Assembly (NCBI GenBank): GCA_027922465.2
Contig: BQMF02000261.1
Coordinates: 1 to 64,000 of the forward strand
Origin: Turritopsis dohrnii
Taxonomy: Eukaryota > Cnidaria > Hydrozoa > Anthoathecata > Oceaniidae
Length of the DNA: 64,000 nt
Direction of reading: 5' to 3'
The translations under genes were made by a program, and so were the position numbers. Under the pieces are notes generated by a model, which was not told the DNA's origin, made no database searches, and was given only the letters and a program-made list of their open reading frames with translations. Positions 20,868 through 29,618 of the stretch are shown here, piece by piece (position 1 is the stretch's first letter; every line of letters begins with the position of its first letter).

Positions 20868-21525
20868 TATTTGAAACTTTTGAAAATTTTGATGTTCGAA
20901 AATTTTTGAATTTGAAAAATTTTTTATGCAGGCTTAAATATAAAAACTTCAGTCAAAAAAGCTAAGTAGAACGGTAGTTATGAAAGGTCATTAGTTTCAA
21001 AAATTGGACAAAAGATGTCAACACTTGTCAATTTTTATGCAAAAAGTTTCTCAGGGGTATAAGCAGACAAGAGACAACTAAACAAATGAAATGGTTATAT
21101 AAGTATGACACAATAACTAGCAGCAAATATTTACATCTGAAATTTAGGATTAAATAATAAGGAACCGCACATATTATCTAAAATTAGTAGCATTAAATCC
21201 TTAAATATGGCGTAAAAATTCCATGCAAAATGCTAAAAGTAAAAGACCCTTTCTAAACTTTTCATTCTATGTTTTTAAAGTGAAATTAATTTCAATTTAA
21301 GGCTCAAATAGAGAAACTGCCCAAATGAAAATATGGGTTTGGCAAAATACCTAAATGAAGAAATTTTGGTGCACAGTCAATTCGATTTATTTGGTGCAGT
21401 TTTGATTTTGCGCAGCCAAGATTATTTTAAATTTGGCGCAATTCGGACTTCTTGGCCAAAATTTACACTAATTTTAGACTATTTTTATGTTTTTCGAAGA
21501 AAAGATTTATATATTTGGCACAGCT

Positions 21526-21581
21526 CACTGTAAATTTGGTGCAGTTTTATTTTGGTGCATTTTTTTTTTTGCGCCAAAACT
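21526..21581 (+). repeat. Direct repeat, copy 1 (AAATTTGGTGCAGTTTTATTTTGG)
   Basis: About 52 bp beginning CACTGTAAATTTGGTGCAG and ending GCGCCAAAACT recurs at 22,619-22,670 in the same orientation, differing mainly in T-run length. Related degenerate TTGGTGCAGTTTTG/TTTGGCGCAATT pieces lie just upstream (21,390-21,450). Confidence 0.7.
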
Positions 21582-22618
21582 TCTCCACTTAAGGTAACTA
21601 GCATGTAGCTTTAGCTAAAAATGCCCCCGCGCTCAAGCATTCCAATTTGTACACACAGCAAGCTATACATTGCAAGCCTATACAACGGAAACAAAAACAA
21701 ACAAAACTTTGTTACTTTTTGTTATCTCTTAGGCCTATATCACACTGATGCTAATATACTTTTCAAAAAGTGTAAATAAGGCTTAACAAGTAAAGTCAGA
21801 AAGTATTTGCTACAAACAAAAGAAATGTGTGAACTGAAACATGGATATGTATTTTATAATCAAAGTAAGATTTGTAATAGAAATCATGTAAGATCCAAAA
21901 GAAAAAAAAAACTTTTTCAAAAAAAAAAATTAAAGCGAAAAATCCATTAGAAATTTGCGTTTTAAATTTTAATTCAAAACCAAAAATAGCCAACGTTTAC
22001 ATAAAATAGCAAGAAAAAAAATTTAAAAAGGTTTTATTGATCATGATCACTAGTGGAGGACAGTTAAAGAAGAAAAACAAGAATTTGTAATATGGCTTTC
22101 TTGCATACACAGAAATCCAATTATAAAGATCCACCAAAAATCAGTGCATTGAATAAAATTTATTGAATGAAAGATTTAGAGCTAAAACATATACAAACAT
22201 AAAATGTATGGTTGGCAAAATTTCAGATTTCAAGCTGTGCTTCAAAATCCTTGTTGTTTACTTCACTAAAACAACACAAAAGTAATATGAAAAATGTTTA
22301 ATTAATTTTAGCATACGAACTTTTTAAATAACATAAAATAATAAAATTAGGAAAGAGATACGAAAAAACATTCTGTCTCCCACTTACAGTACCATGCTTT
22401 GAAACGGGAAAAAAGCAAAGTCAGCTAATAATTGTATTCCACCGTGTAACGTCAACACGAAAGTTGGAAGATGATGATGATGATGAACAAAATCGGAAAG
22501 TGACATTCGCCTATCTCGTGAAACTACTATGCCTCCTCGCTCGCTTACGCTCGCTGCGGGGGCAATTACAAAATGATAAAGTTCACAGTTAATAAACAAA
22601 ATGTTTAATCAGCTCAGT

Positions 22619-22670
22619 CACTGTAAATTTGGTGCAGTTTTATTTTGGTGCATTTTTTTGCGCCAAAACT
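22619..22670 (+). repeat. Direct repeat, copy 2
   Basis: Second copy of the block at 21,526-21,581. The pair could bound a small unit of about 1.09 kb, but no coding sequence or defined terminus accompanies it. Confidence 0.7.
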
Positions 22671-23064
22671 ATATATGAACTATTATGTCTATATGAAGAC
22701 AAAGAGAAAAAATTCAGTTTTAAATTTTTATATTCCTTATGCTGAACAGAAGATAACTTAGCAAAATGATTAGAAAAAAAACTAAGCGAAGCTGCACGGA
22801 CACAAACCTTTATAAACTTTAAATAAAATAACAACAAAGCAAAACAAAATATGAAGCAAGAATAAACAATGTATACTGGATTAACAGAAAAATAAAAATA
22901 ACAAAACATACTGTATCTGTCAAAGCTGTAAAATAAACTAGTGATTCAAAGTTTCTTTAAGCATAAAACAACTGTAAAACCTATATAAAAACTCCACAGT
23001 AAAGATGAGATTCATTATTTCAATTTCAGATGGAAGGTCTGTAAATACTAAATATTTGTCGATA

Positions 23065-23511
23065 CCGTATTCTCTCTAATAAGCGCCCGGGCGCTTATAA
23101 AATATTTTTGGAAGTTAGAAGGGCGCTTATTAGAGAGAGGCGCTAATTGGAGAGGGGCGCTTACAAAAAATTTTGAAATGGTCATGCTAGCTGTGAACGA
23201 GGCATTTCTTTTTATCATAAAAGAATACTAAACTGTATTTTTCATGGCAACGAAATAACATTTTGTACTTATAACTTACATTTAGACATCACAAAAATAT
23301 AGTCTTCCGTTTCTATTACAGAATTTTCACTTTTTGTTCAAATTTCTAATACCGCCCGGGTGCTTATTAATTTCTGAGTTAATGTTAAGTCACTCTAATA
23401 AGCACCCAGGGGCTTATTGCAGAGGGGCACTTATAAAATATTTTTGACTAGAGGAGGGCTTATTAGAGAGGGGCGCTCATTGGAGATGTTCGCTAATTAG
23501 AGAGAATACGG
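23065..23511. mobile_element. MITE, complete copy, TA target site
   Basis: The ends are inverted: CCGTATTCTCTCTAATAAGCGCCC at the left and ...CGCTAATTAGAGAGAATACGG at the right, both flanked by TA (23,063-23,064 and 23,512-23,513). Several palindromes of the form AAGCGCCCGGGCGCTTAT lie inside. TA duplication suggests mobilisation by a mariner- or pogo-type transposase. Confidence 0.75.
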
Positions 23512-23529
23512 TATTTAATTTTTTGTAAA

Positions 23530-23958
23530 TCAGATCCCATTGTCTACAACAAAATCAACATCTGTAGAATCCCATGTTCCCAAATTTTTGTCTACAGAAA
23601 ACCCAATAGAAAAAAGTGCACAACACGTACATTGCTTCCCAGCAGTTGATCCAAAACGTTCAAAATTGCCTTGATGGAATAGACCCTGTGTTACTTTAGA
23701 AAACAACATAATATTTGATACTGTGTAAAAACTGTTAAAATGTGTAGCAATATTAGAAAGACAAAATAGCAAAAGTATTGTTAAAATAGTTTTAACACTC
23801 AAGGAACCTCTAGTTCTATGTAACAGTTTTCTCGTTTTGTATTCGAATTCGAAATCGTATATTTTAATCATAATCACACAAGTTATGGTTTCTTCTCGTA
23901 GTCGTTTGTTTTTCTCGTGGTTTTTGGATTTTTCTTGTGGTTTTTCGTAGCTTTTCAT
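23530..23958 (-). pseudogene. Fragment with OTU/C76-like cysteine-protease motif
   Basis: The C-terminal part reads QGNFERFGSTAGKQCTCCALFS... then LGTWDSTDVDFVVDNGI before a stop. The pattern (FG.TAG.QC.C.ALF, then W...D.D.V...G) matches the catalytic-cysteine region I associate with OTU/C76-like domains found in some large eukaryotic transposons. Sense coding seems to continue past the stop for a few residues and is then cut by the adjacent MITE. The N-terminal half is lysine-rich and unrecognised. Family assignment is from memory of the motif and is tentative. Confidence 0.4.
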
Positions 23959-24059
23959 ATTGTTGTTTATTTTCGTTATTTTCTCGTTTTATTACTAGAC
24001 AATCAATTTTGTTACTTCTGCAGCGTACTCTATATGCTTTGGATTTTGGCTGTGTTCTC

Positions 24060-24157
24060 TTGGCTTGGCTTGGCTGAGTTTAACTGAGTTTTGGCTTGGC
24101 TTGGCTGAGTTTTGGCTTGGTTTGGCTGAGTTTTGGCTTGGCTTGGCTTGGCTGAGT
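24060..24157 (+). repeat. GGCTT minisatellite
   Basis: Runs of TTGGC/GGCTT separated by TGAGTTT spacers form three or four imperfect higher-order units. Confidence 0.8.
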
Positions 24158-24606
24158 TTCTTTTAATGTTTTTTTTCTGATGCTCTTTAATTTCTGTCTC
24201 TTTAACTTTCTCTTTTTCAATATTTACACAGTGCAGATGAGTTTCTTAGTGACGTAATGTTTATAAACACCAGTGTTCTTTGCTCGATAATTACGGTATA
24301 TTGCAACATAGAATATCATTAATCAAGTCATTTTCCTGTGAGTATGCGCACGCAGCCTCACAGGAAATAAAAGTCTCTTTATACACTTCAAAATGTTGTC
24401 ACTTTATTTGGTTCTCTGGAGTCCCCTTAAAGACAATCGACATTAGAAAGTTTCAATACACATTAGCACTTCCTATCTATTTTCGTACATTGTATTTGAT
24501 TTTTAGTATGTACAAGGTATAAAAGTGTAATTAACATTGGAAACTCGTCTATGACATTCACAATTTGTTCCCCACTTGTTTTCAACGATCCAAATGCCAG
24601 TAGCAG

Positions 24607-25605
24607 TTATGCCGGAATTTTAAGAAAACAATGTACGTATAATTTACAGAACAAACATTTTGAGAATTTGGAAGAAAAAAGTAATAATAGTAAGAAATAC
24701 AGTCGAGATCTACTTTTTCCCAAAATTTCGCCTCGCCTCGCGCCACCACAGCCGTAATTAAACAGTTCTCGGCTTTGCCGTGACCTGAATAAGTCTTTGA
24801 TATCTGAATCTAATGTGTACATATGTAATTTCAATATTAAATTTTCAACACTTACATTGATATGTGTTGTTTTTATAATATTAAACATTTCAATAACTTT
24901 TTTAACACCTTTTTCCGACTTATTAATACATTTAATAGCTTGTTTGTTAATATTATAACTTGCTGTTAAGTATTTCCATAGATCACCACATAGATATATT
25001 TTTTTACATAATTCAAGTAGACTGTGATAAGAAATAAATCGAATTAAAGTTGGTTGATCACTACCTAAATGTTGACCACAAATACAATACAATCTGTTTG
25101 TCGCTTTAGAACATGTTTCGTGTAATTGTCTCAATAGAACTTTGTCGTACGATGTATTTGCTTGTTGTTTGTTAATTAAACTTTCGTAAATACAAGTTTC
25201 GCATATTCTTACTCTGTTATCTGCCGTTAAACATGTTAATTTATGTGGTTCCTCGTAACGATCGCATATATCGAAATGATATGGTGAATACGTTGCTCTA
25301 CTATAATCACTGAACATGCTGCGCTTACAACATATACATATATTTACCTCTGTATCATGATACTTTTCATAACATTTCTCGAATTTATAACTATTTATAG
25401 CAAAATATAAACACTTATTACATGCCACAAGATATTTATTAATACTTATTTTTGCCACTGTCACATTCTTTGTTTTCTTTATCTTGTAATTATCTCCCAT
25501 ATTGTAACAATACATTCTAATTATTTTGTCACCTTTATTTTCATTTTCATAAATTTCGTCCAGATATAATGTTTTAATATGCTTACAAATATTAAAACAA
25601 TTCAT
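24607..25605 (-). CDS. Cysteine-rich protein of unknown function
   Basis: I start at the ATG at 25,605 (MNCFNICKH), 12 codons inside the longest open frame. About 330 residues. The first two thirds carry many cysteine pairs (CNKCLYF, CICCKRSMF, CETC, CICGQHL), giving at least two likely zinc-binding modules. It lies directly downstream of the protease gene on the same strand. The last 45 residues, after about 24,780, change composition and enter a GC-rich stretch (24,720-24,785) unlike the rest. The original C-terminus may have been replaced by inserted DNA. I do not recognise the family. Confidence 0.55.
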   Translation of the reverse strand: MNCFNICKHIKTLYLDEIYENENKGDKIIRMYCYNMGDNYKIKKTKNVTVAKISINKYLVACNKCLYFAINSYKFEKCYEKYHDTEVNICICCKRSMFSDYSRATYSPYHFDICDRYEEPHKLTCLTADNRVRICETCIYESLINKQQANTSYDKVLLRQLHETCSKATNRLYCICGQHLGSDQPTLIRFISYHSLLELCKKIYLCGDLWKYLTASYNINKQAIKCINKSEKGVKKVIEMFNIIKTTHINVSVENLILKLHMYTLDSDIKDLFRSRQSRELFNYGCGGARRGEILGKSRSRLYFLLLLLFSSKFSKCLFCKLYVHCFLKIPA

Positions 25606-25683
25606 CTTTACTTGCTTGTCTTTACACAATAATAACAACAATAATTACGAGTTTGTGAAATTTATTCTTTTATAAGTAAATAT

Positions 25684-26529
25684 TTACACTGCCTTAAAAT
25701 TTCCCGATATATTGAAATCGTCTACAAATAATTGACATTTAGAATCGTTTTCTAATAAGGCGTTTTCACTACCAGATTTAAATAACATACGTAAAATAGC
25801 TTTCATATTCTGCGATGTAAATGTAGATTGTTCACTGTATTCAACCGATTTTAATGGATTAAAAATTTCATAATATGTCATTAATTGGAAAATTCCACAA
25901 TATGAACTCCGTATATTTTGTATGCAATTGTTAACAATCCACACTACAACTTCACAATTCCTTTCATCTTTTTTGTCACACAATTTAGAAAAAGCAAACA
26001 ATAATTTCATGAAATTATTAGCCATCGGCGATAAAGTTTTGTCGTATTTATTATTATTACGATTTGTTTTTTTCTTCCATTCTCCAACATTAAATGTTAG
26101 TTTCGAAAGAGAAATTTCAGAATCGTTCCATATTTTAAAACTAGTTTGTTTATCGTGCGGTGGTAAATGTTTAAAATAAGAATGTATTTTCTCACGATCG
26201 TTTGTCTCTATGAAATTCCTAAAGCCAAACAGACCAAAAGAATCAAACATAAATAATCCGTCATCGCATTTACATAAAGAAAACCAATGTGTACCCGGCT
26301 GATCTCGTCGATCTGTATTTACAATAGCAAATGGCACCGATGTTTCCAGTCTTCTATCGCGAATCGTTTTTATTACATTATTATAATAAATATCTAGTTC
26401 ATCAATTGCTAAATTACCAATAAAATTAAATTTCATGTATTTCCCGCCATGTTTTTTAATAAATTTGTTTATGTCTTGTTCTAAAATACCTGCACCGTCG
26501 TCATTTTCATCATCACTATTATTTGCCAT
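25684..26529 (-). CDS. PRO: Adenain-like cysteine protease (maturation protease)
   Basis: 281 residues, intact. Motifs in order match adenovirus-type (C5/C48 fold) proteases: His in PGTHWFSL (about 26,280-26,300), the Asp-containing MFDSFGLFG (about 26,230-26,255) and the catalytic Cys in SSYCGIFQL (about 25,885-25,912). The N-terminus is acidic. In Polintons and adenoviruses this enzyme cuts capsid and core precursors during virion maturation. It sits between the small basic peptide and the cysteine-rich gene, downstream of the capsid gene, as the hexon-protease neighbourhood would predict. It is one of the best preserved genes of the element. Confidence 0.88.
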   Translation of the reverse strand: MANNSDDENDDGAGILEQDINKFIKKHGGKYMKFNFIGNLAIDELDIYYNNVIKTIRDRRLETSVPFAIVNTDRRDQPGTHWFSLCKCDDGLFMFDSFGLFGFRNFIETNDREKIHSYFKHLPPHDKQTSFKIWNDSEISLSKLTFNVGEWKKKTNRNNNKYDKTLSPMANNFMKLLFAFSKLCDKKDERNCEVVVWIVNNCIQNIRSSYCGIFQLMTYYEIFNPLKSVEYSEQSTFTSQNMKAILRMLFKSGSENALLENDSKCQLFVDDFNISGNFKAV

Positions 26530-26567
26530 TTCTTATAATGTCAAATTATCCATACTATCATTTCGTT

Positions 26568-26795
26568 TTATTCAGGAAACGCTTTATAATTTGCATACGC
26601 GTCTTTTCCTATATTTTTAGCATTTTTTATAACTGCTTTTAGTAATGATTTACCTCCTTTTTTTAAAAATTTACCAAGTTTTTTAGTTAGTGCACCTCTA
26701 CCTCTCATACTCACAAATCGTCCTCTTCTATCGCGTCGTCTTTGTCGACGCTTGCGACGACCACCACCCAGTCTTCCGTATCCATATACCGGCAT
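26568..26795 (-). CDS. Small arginine-rich core-like protein, 75 residues
   Basis: It begins MPVYGYGRLGGGRRKRRQRR, continues with a second basic stretch and then an amphipathic lysine helix (KKLGKFLKKGGKSLLKAV). Size, charge and position between the candidate capsid gene and the protease fit a DNA-condensing or membrane-active minor virion protein like adenovirus pX or part of pVI. No enzyme motif is present. The frame is intact. Confidence 0.7.
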   Translation of the reverse strand: MPVYGYGRLGGGRRKRRQRRRDRRGRFVSMRGRGALTKKLGKFLKKGGKSLLKAVIKNAKNIGKDAYANYKAFPE

Positions 26796-26858
26796 TTTGA
26801 TTTCGTATTAAAAGAAAATAATGTTTATTTATTATATCGTGACGATAATATTTATTTT

Positions 26859-28377
26859 TTAACCCCTTGTTGGTGTATATACATCACTACCAACTTTCGA
26901 AATGCCATTATCAATGTATTTAAAGAAAGCACCATTAATAGTTTCGCCAACGACAGTAACTGTGTAATTCGTAGTCGCTTCGTCTGTGAGAACTACTCTA
27001 GCAACAAGTTTACCGTGATTCCATTTTAATCCTTCTAATTCGTTATAAAGATATCCACGTGATTCACGTAAATCAATAGCAATAGGATAACCCTGTGACC
27101 AATACGTTTTGTAATTCGGTAACCTTGTTAAACTTTCGGAATCGAGCATTTGATTGCTATTTAACATTGAACATGTACCTAATTTCCATGCACAATATTG
27201 ACGATATAATTCACGTTTATCCGATTTATACGTTAATCGGAAAAGTGAATTCCCGTCGTTATGTAAATTATTATTTGACAATTCTATTGTTCCAACTTTT
27301 AATGTTGCCAATTCAGAACCGTAAGTATCGTAAGCAGATAAATGTTGTTTAGATTGTCTATCTTCAATATAAAAAATGAGAAAATCAAATTGGAAATTAG
27401 TTCCTGCGAAATTCAATTCTTTTATTTTCTATCCGCTATTTATTTCTTCTATACGTCGATCGTATGCTTTGTTTATTTTATAATAATAATTTTTAAGTGT
27501 TTTCTCCAATTGATTATCGTAAGTAAGATAGACAGGTGCCATGGTAAGTTCTACATACTCAATGTACGGGGCATTGGTGAAATGAATCATACCAACAGTT
27601 TGTTTTGCCTTGTTTCCATCACCACTGCTTAAAGTGGCGACAGATTCGAATAACTTGTTCATGTCAATGCACATGTTACACTCTTAAATAAGTCGTCGAT
27701 ATTACAAAATTCCGATAAGTGTTCTAAACATATTTCGTATTCTTTACCCTTTGTATTTTGCCAATCCGATTTCCACTTAGCTATTCTAGCAGTGATATTA
27801 GTATCACTCGGTGACGCGAAATTTCTACGTGCTTTTGACGCTTGACAAACGCTGCACAATCTTTTTCATTTGTTTGCTTATTAATATTGTCGTCTGTATA
27901 AAGATTCTTAATGACAATATCCTGTATCCATTTCGATGCCCAAAAATTCACTAGAGCTGTTGTATCAGCAATTTTTGTGCTACCGTCAGGTTTAGTAAAT
28001 TTAACAGGCAAAATTATTCGACATGTTTTCGGTACAAATCGTTTGTTTTGTCCAACTTCTAAATGAAATGTTAATTTCTGGCCTGAACCATAACCCGGTT
28101 GCGCTGTTACCTTTTGTCTTTTCGTTGACGTTATTAATCCCGATCTTTTTACGTTTAAATAACCCGGAAAATACCTTTCTACCACACCTTGCTGCACTTC
28201 ACCTTTACTAATAAATGAATTTATGTTATTCAGCTTCGCATTTATATCGTTAACACTCGTAGCTCTGCTCATAACATCGTCTGTTTCCATAGTTTCTATA
28301 TTGTTAATTTCACCAGTGTCATAGACACCTTTCGGTGTCTGCATTTGCACCATGTTTGCTGACAATAAAGAGAACAA
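26859..28377 (-). pseudogene. MCP: Candidate double-jelly-roll major capsid protein, broken
   Basis: Three consecutive blocks, 28,377-27,781, 27,859-27,659 and 27,674-26,859, look like one gene of about 500 codons. Breaks are a frameshift near 27,810-27,860, a second near 27,665, and an in-frame TAG at 27,429-27,431 after which the same frame continues. The N-terminal block has the pattern I expect of a double-jelly-roll first barrel: an amphipathic strand (KLTFHLEVGQNKRF), a ...ILPVKFTKPDGS strand-turn, then VNFWASKWIQDIVI where such proteins have VNNxLHSLF. Position beside the core peptide and protease supports capsid. No database check was possible. The 661-residue neighbour is the alternative candidate. 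Confidence 0.55.
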
Positions 28378-28421
28378 ATAAAAATAATAACATAAATATT
28401 ATATTTTTATAAAATTACTCG

Positions 28422-29141
28422 TTAATAATACATGTATTTGCTTGACGACGCAGTAGTCGTGGACTTTTTCTTCTTTCCGCCAACGTTGGTTTTGTTGGTT
28501 TTGTTTTCTTGTTTATTTCGATTGTTGGTTTTGAACTGCTTGGTTTTAGTGTTGTTGTCGTTAATATTATTGTTTTTTGCTCGTTTTTTTTGTTGCTGTT
28601 GATAACTTTTTGATGATTCATCATCAGTACTATTGTCATAAGCATCACTATAATACTGATCATTATCAGAATAAGGCATGCTATCGCTGTCATTGTCGTG
28701 ATAAACTTCCATTCGACTGTTCTTAGTACCGGCATTGTTGTCGCTGTCGTATCCACTGTCATACTCAATTTTGTTTCTATTATTATTATATTTTCTCTTT
28801 CTTATTCTTTTTTTTCTTTTGTTCATTTGTTGATTTTGCCTTTGTAATTCTCTTATTGTTGTTAATTTAGCTTGTAATTCAGAATCCATACTATCGAATC
28901 GTTCTTTTAGTGCTGCAACGGCACTTTTTTCTCGTTTTCTCATGTCTTCGCATTCTTTTTTATATTTTTCAGCTTCTTCTTTACTTTTTTTAATTAATCC
29001 ATTGAGTTTTCGTACATCAGCAGAATGTTTTTCGTACGCACTTTTTATCTGTTGAAATATTGCACCTTTAACATTTTTTCTAAACAATTGCTGATGCGAC
29101 GAACTATTTGTATTAACATATCGCCTCTGTTTACCAAACAT
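28422..29141 (-). CDS. Coiled-coil, highly charged protein
   Basis: About 239 residues from the ATG at 29,141 (MFGKQRRY). Residues about 25-105 form a strong heptad coiled coil rich in Lys and Glu. A basic KKRIRKRK run, an Asp/Ser/Tyr-rich acidic tract and a Lys/Asn/Thr-rich tail follow. A scaffold or nucleoprotein role is possible but not shown. It lies between the candidate capsid gene and a 126-residue unknown gene. I recognise no family. Confidence 0.6.
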   Translation of the reverse strand: MFGKQRRYVNTNSSSHQQLFRKNVKGAIFQQIKSAYEKHSADVRKLNGLIKKSKEEAEKYKKECEDMRKREKSAVAALKERFDSMDSELQAKLTTIRELQRQNQQMNKRKKRIRKRKYNNNRNKIEYDSGYDSDNNAGTKNSRMEVYHDNDSDSMPYSDNDQYYSDAYDNSTDDESSKSYQQQQKKRAKNNNINDNNTKTKQFKTNNRNKQENKTNKTNVGGKKKKSTTTASSSKYMYY

Positions 29142-29167
29142 ATTTTTTCTATTGATATGCAAATAAT

Positions 29168-29548
29168 TCAAACATAAAAATAATCTTCTTTAAAGATATT
29201 GATTTTTTCAAATTTAATATGTTGATTCTTTCCACTTTTCAACGATAAACTGAAATTATTAATGTCTGTTATAGACTTAAATAGAATTGGAAAAGAATGA
29301 TGGTGCATTCTTCCACTACTATCTAAAGTGTCTACCAAATTGAACGCGTAATTTTCATTTGTTTTATTCTTCAGCGCTACGAACGCCTCGTCTTCGCTTA
29401 AATTTAGAATAGCGAATAGCCTATCTTCTACAGTTTTTGTTTCGTCAAATTGAAATAACATTTTCATGGCATTATTTAGTCCAGTACAAGTAACAAACAA
29501 CGTACTTAAATCATCACCGGTTTTTTCGGTTTTAAATTTCGACGGCAT
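29168..29548 (-). CDS. Unknown protein, 126 residues
   Basis: I choose the ATG at 29,548 (MPSKFKTEK) rather than the upstream one because the upstream part overlaps the end of the 661-residue gene in another frame. The protein is soluble-looking, with mixed strand and helix and no cysteine motif. No family recognised. Confidence 0.55.
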   Translation of the reverse strand: MPSKFKTEKTGDDLSTLFVTCTGLNNAMKMLFQFDETKTVEDRLFAILNLSEDEAFVALKNKTNENYAFNLVDTLDSSGRMHHHSFPILFKSITDINNFSLSLKSGKNQHIKFEKINIFKEDYFYV

Positions 29549-29618
29549 GATAATTGACGTTAATTTAAGTTGAAAATAGCTTGCTTTTGAATTCTTTCTG
29601 AAAAACTCTTCCACCTCT

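Larger units (their letters stand above)
20265..24606. other. 4.3 kb without Maverick genes, filled with repeats
   Basis: This interval between the RING-like genes and the cysteine-rich gene at 24,607 contains two inverted copies of a GCGCCCGGGCGC-bearing MITE, a duplicated AAATTTGGTGCAGTTTTATTTTGGTGC block, a GGCTT array, a protease-like gene fragment, and otherwise AT-rich DNA. It is probably host repeat material inserted into or replacing part of the element. I found no clean terminal repeats bounding it. Confidence 0.55.

Noticed and set aside
22530..22565. CGCTCGCTTACGCTCGCTGCGGGGGC as a Helitron 3' hairpin
   Set aside because: There is no CTRR end at the right distance and no Helitron 5' end or Rep/helicase nearby.
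20350..24790. Weak inverted match CAACAGGTCACGAC / GCCGTGACCTGA as ends of an inserted element
   Set aside because: About 12 bp with mismatches and no target duplication; could be chance.
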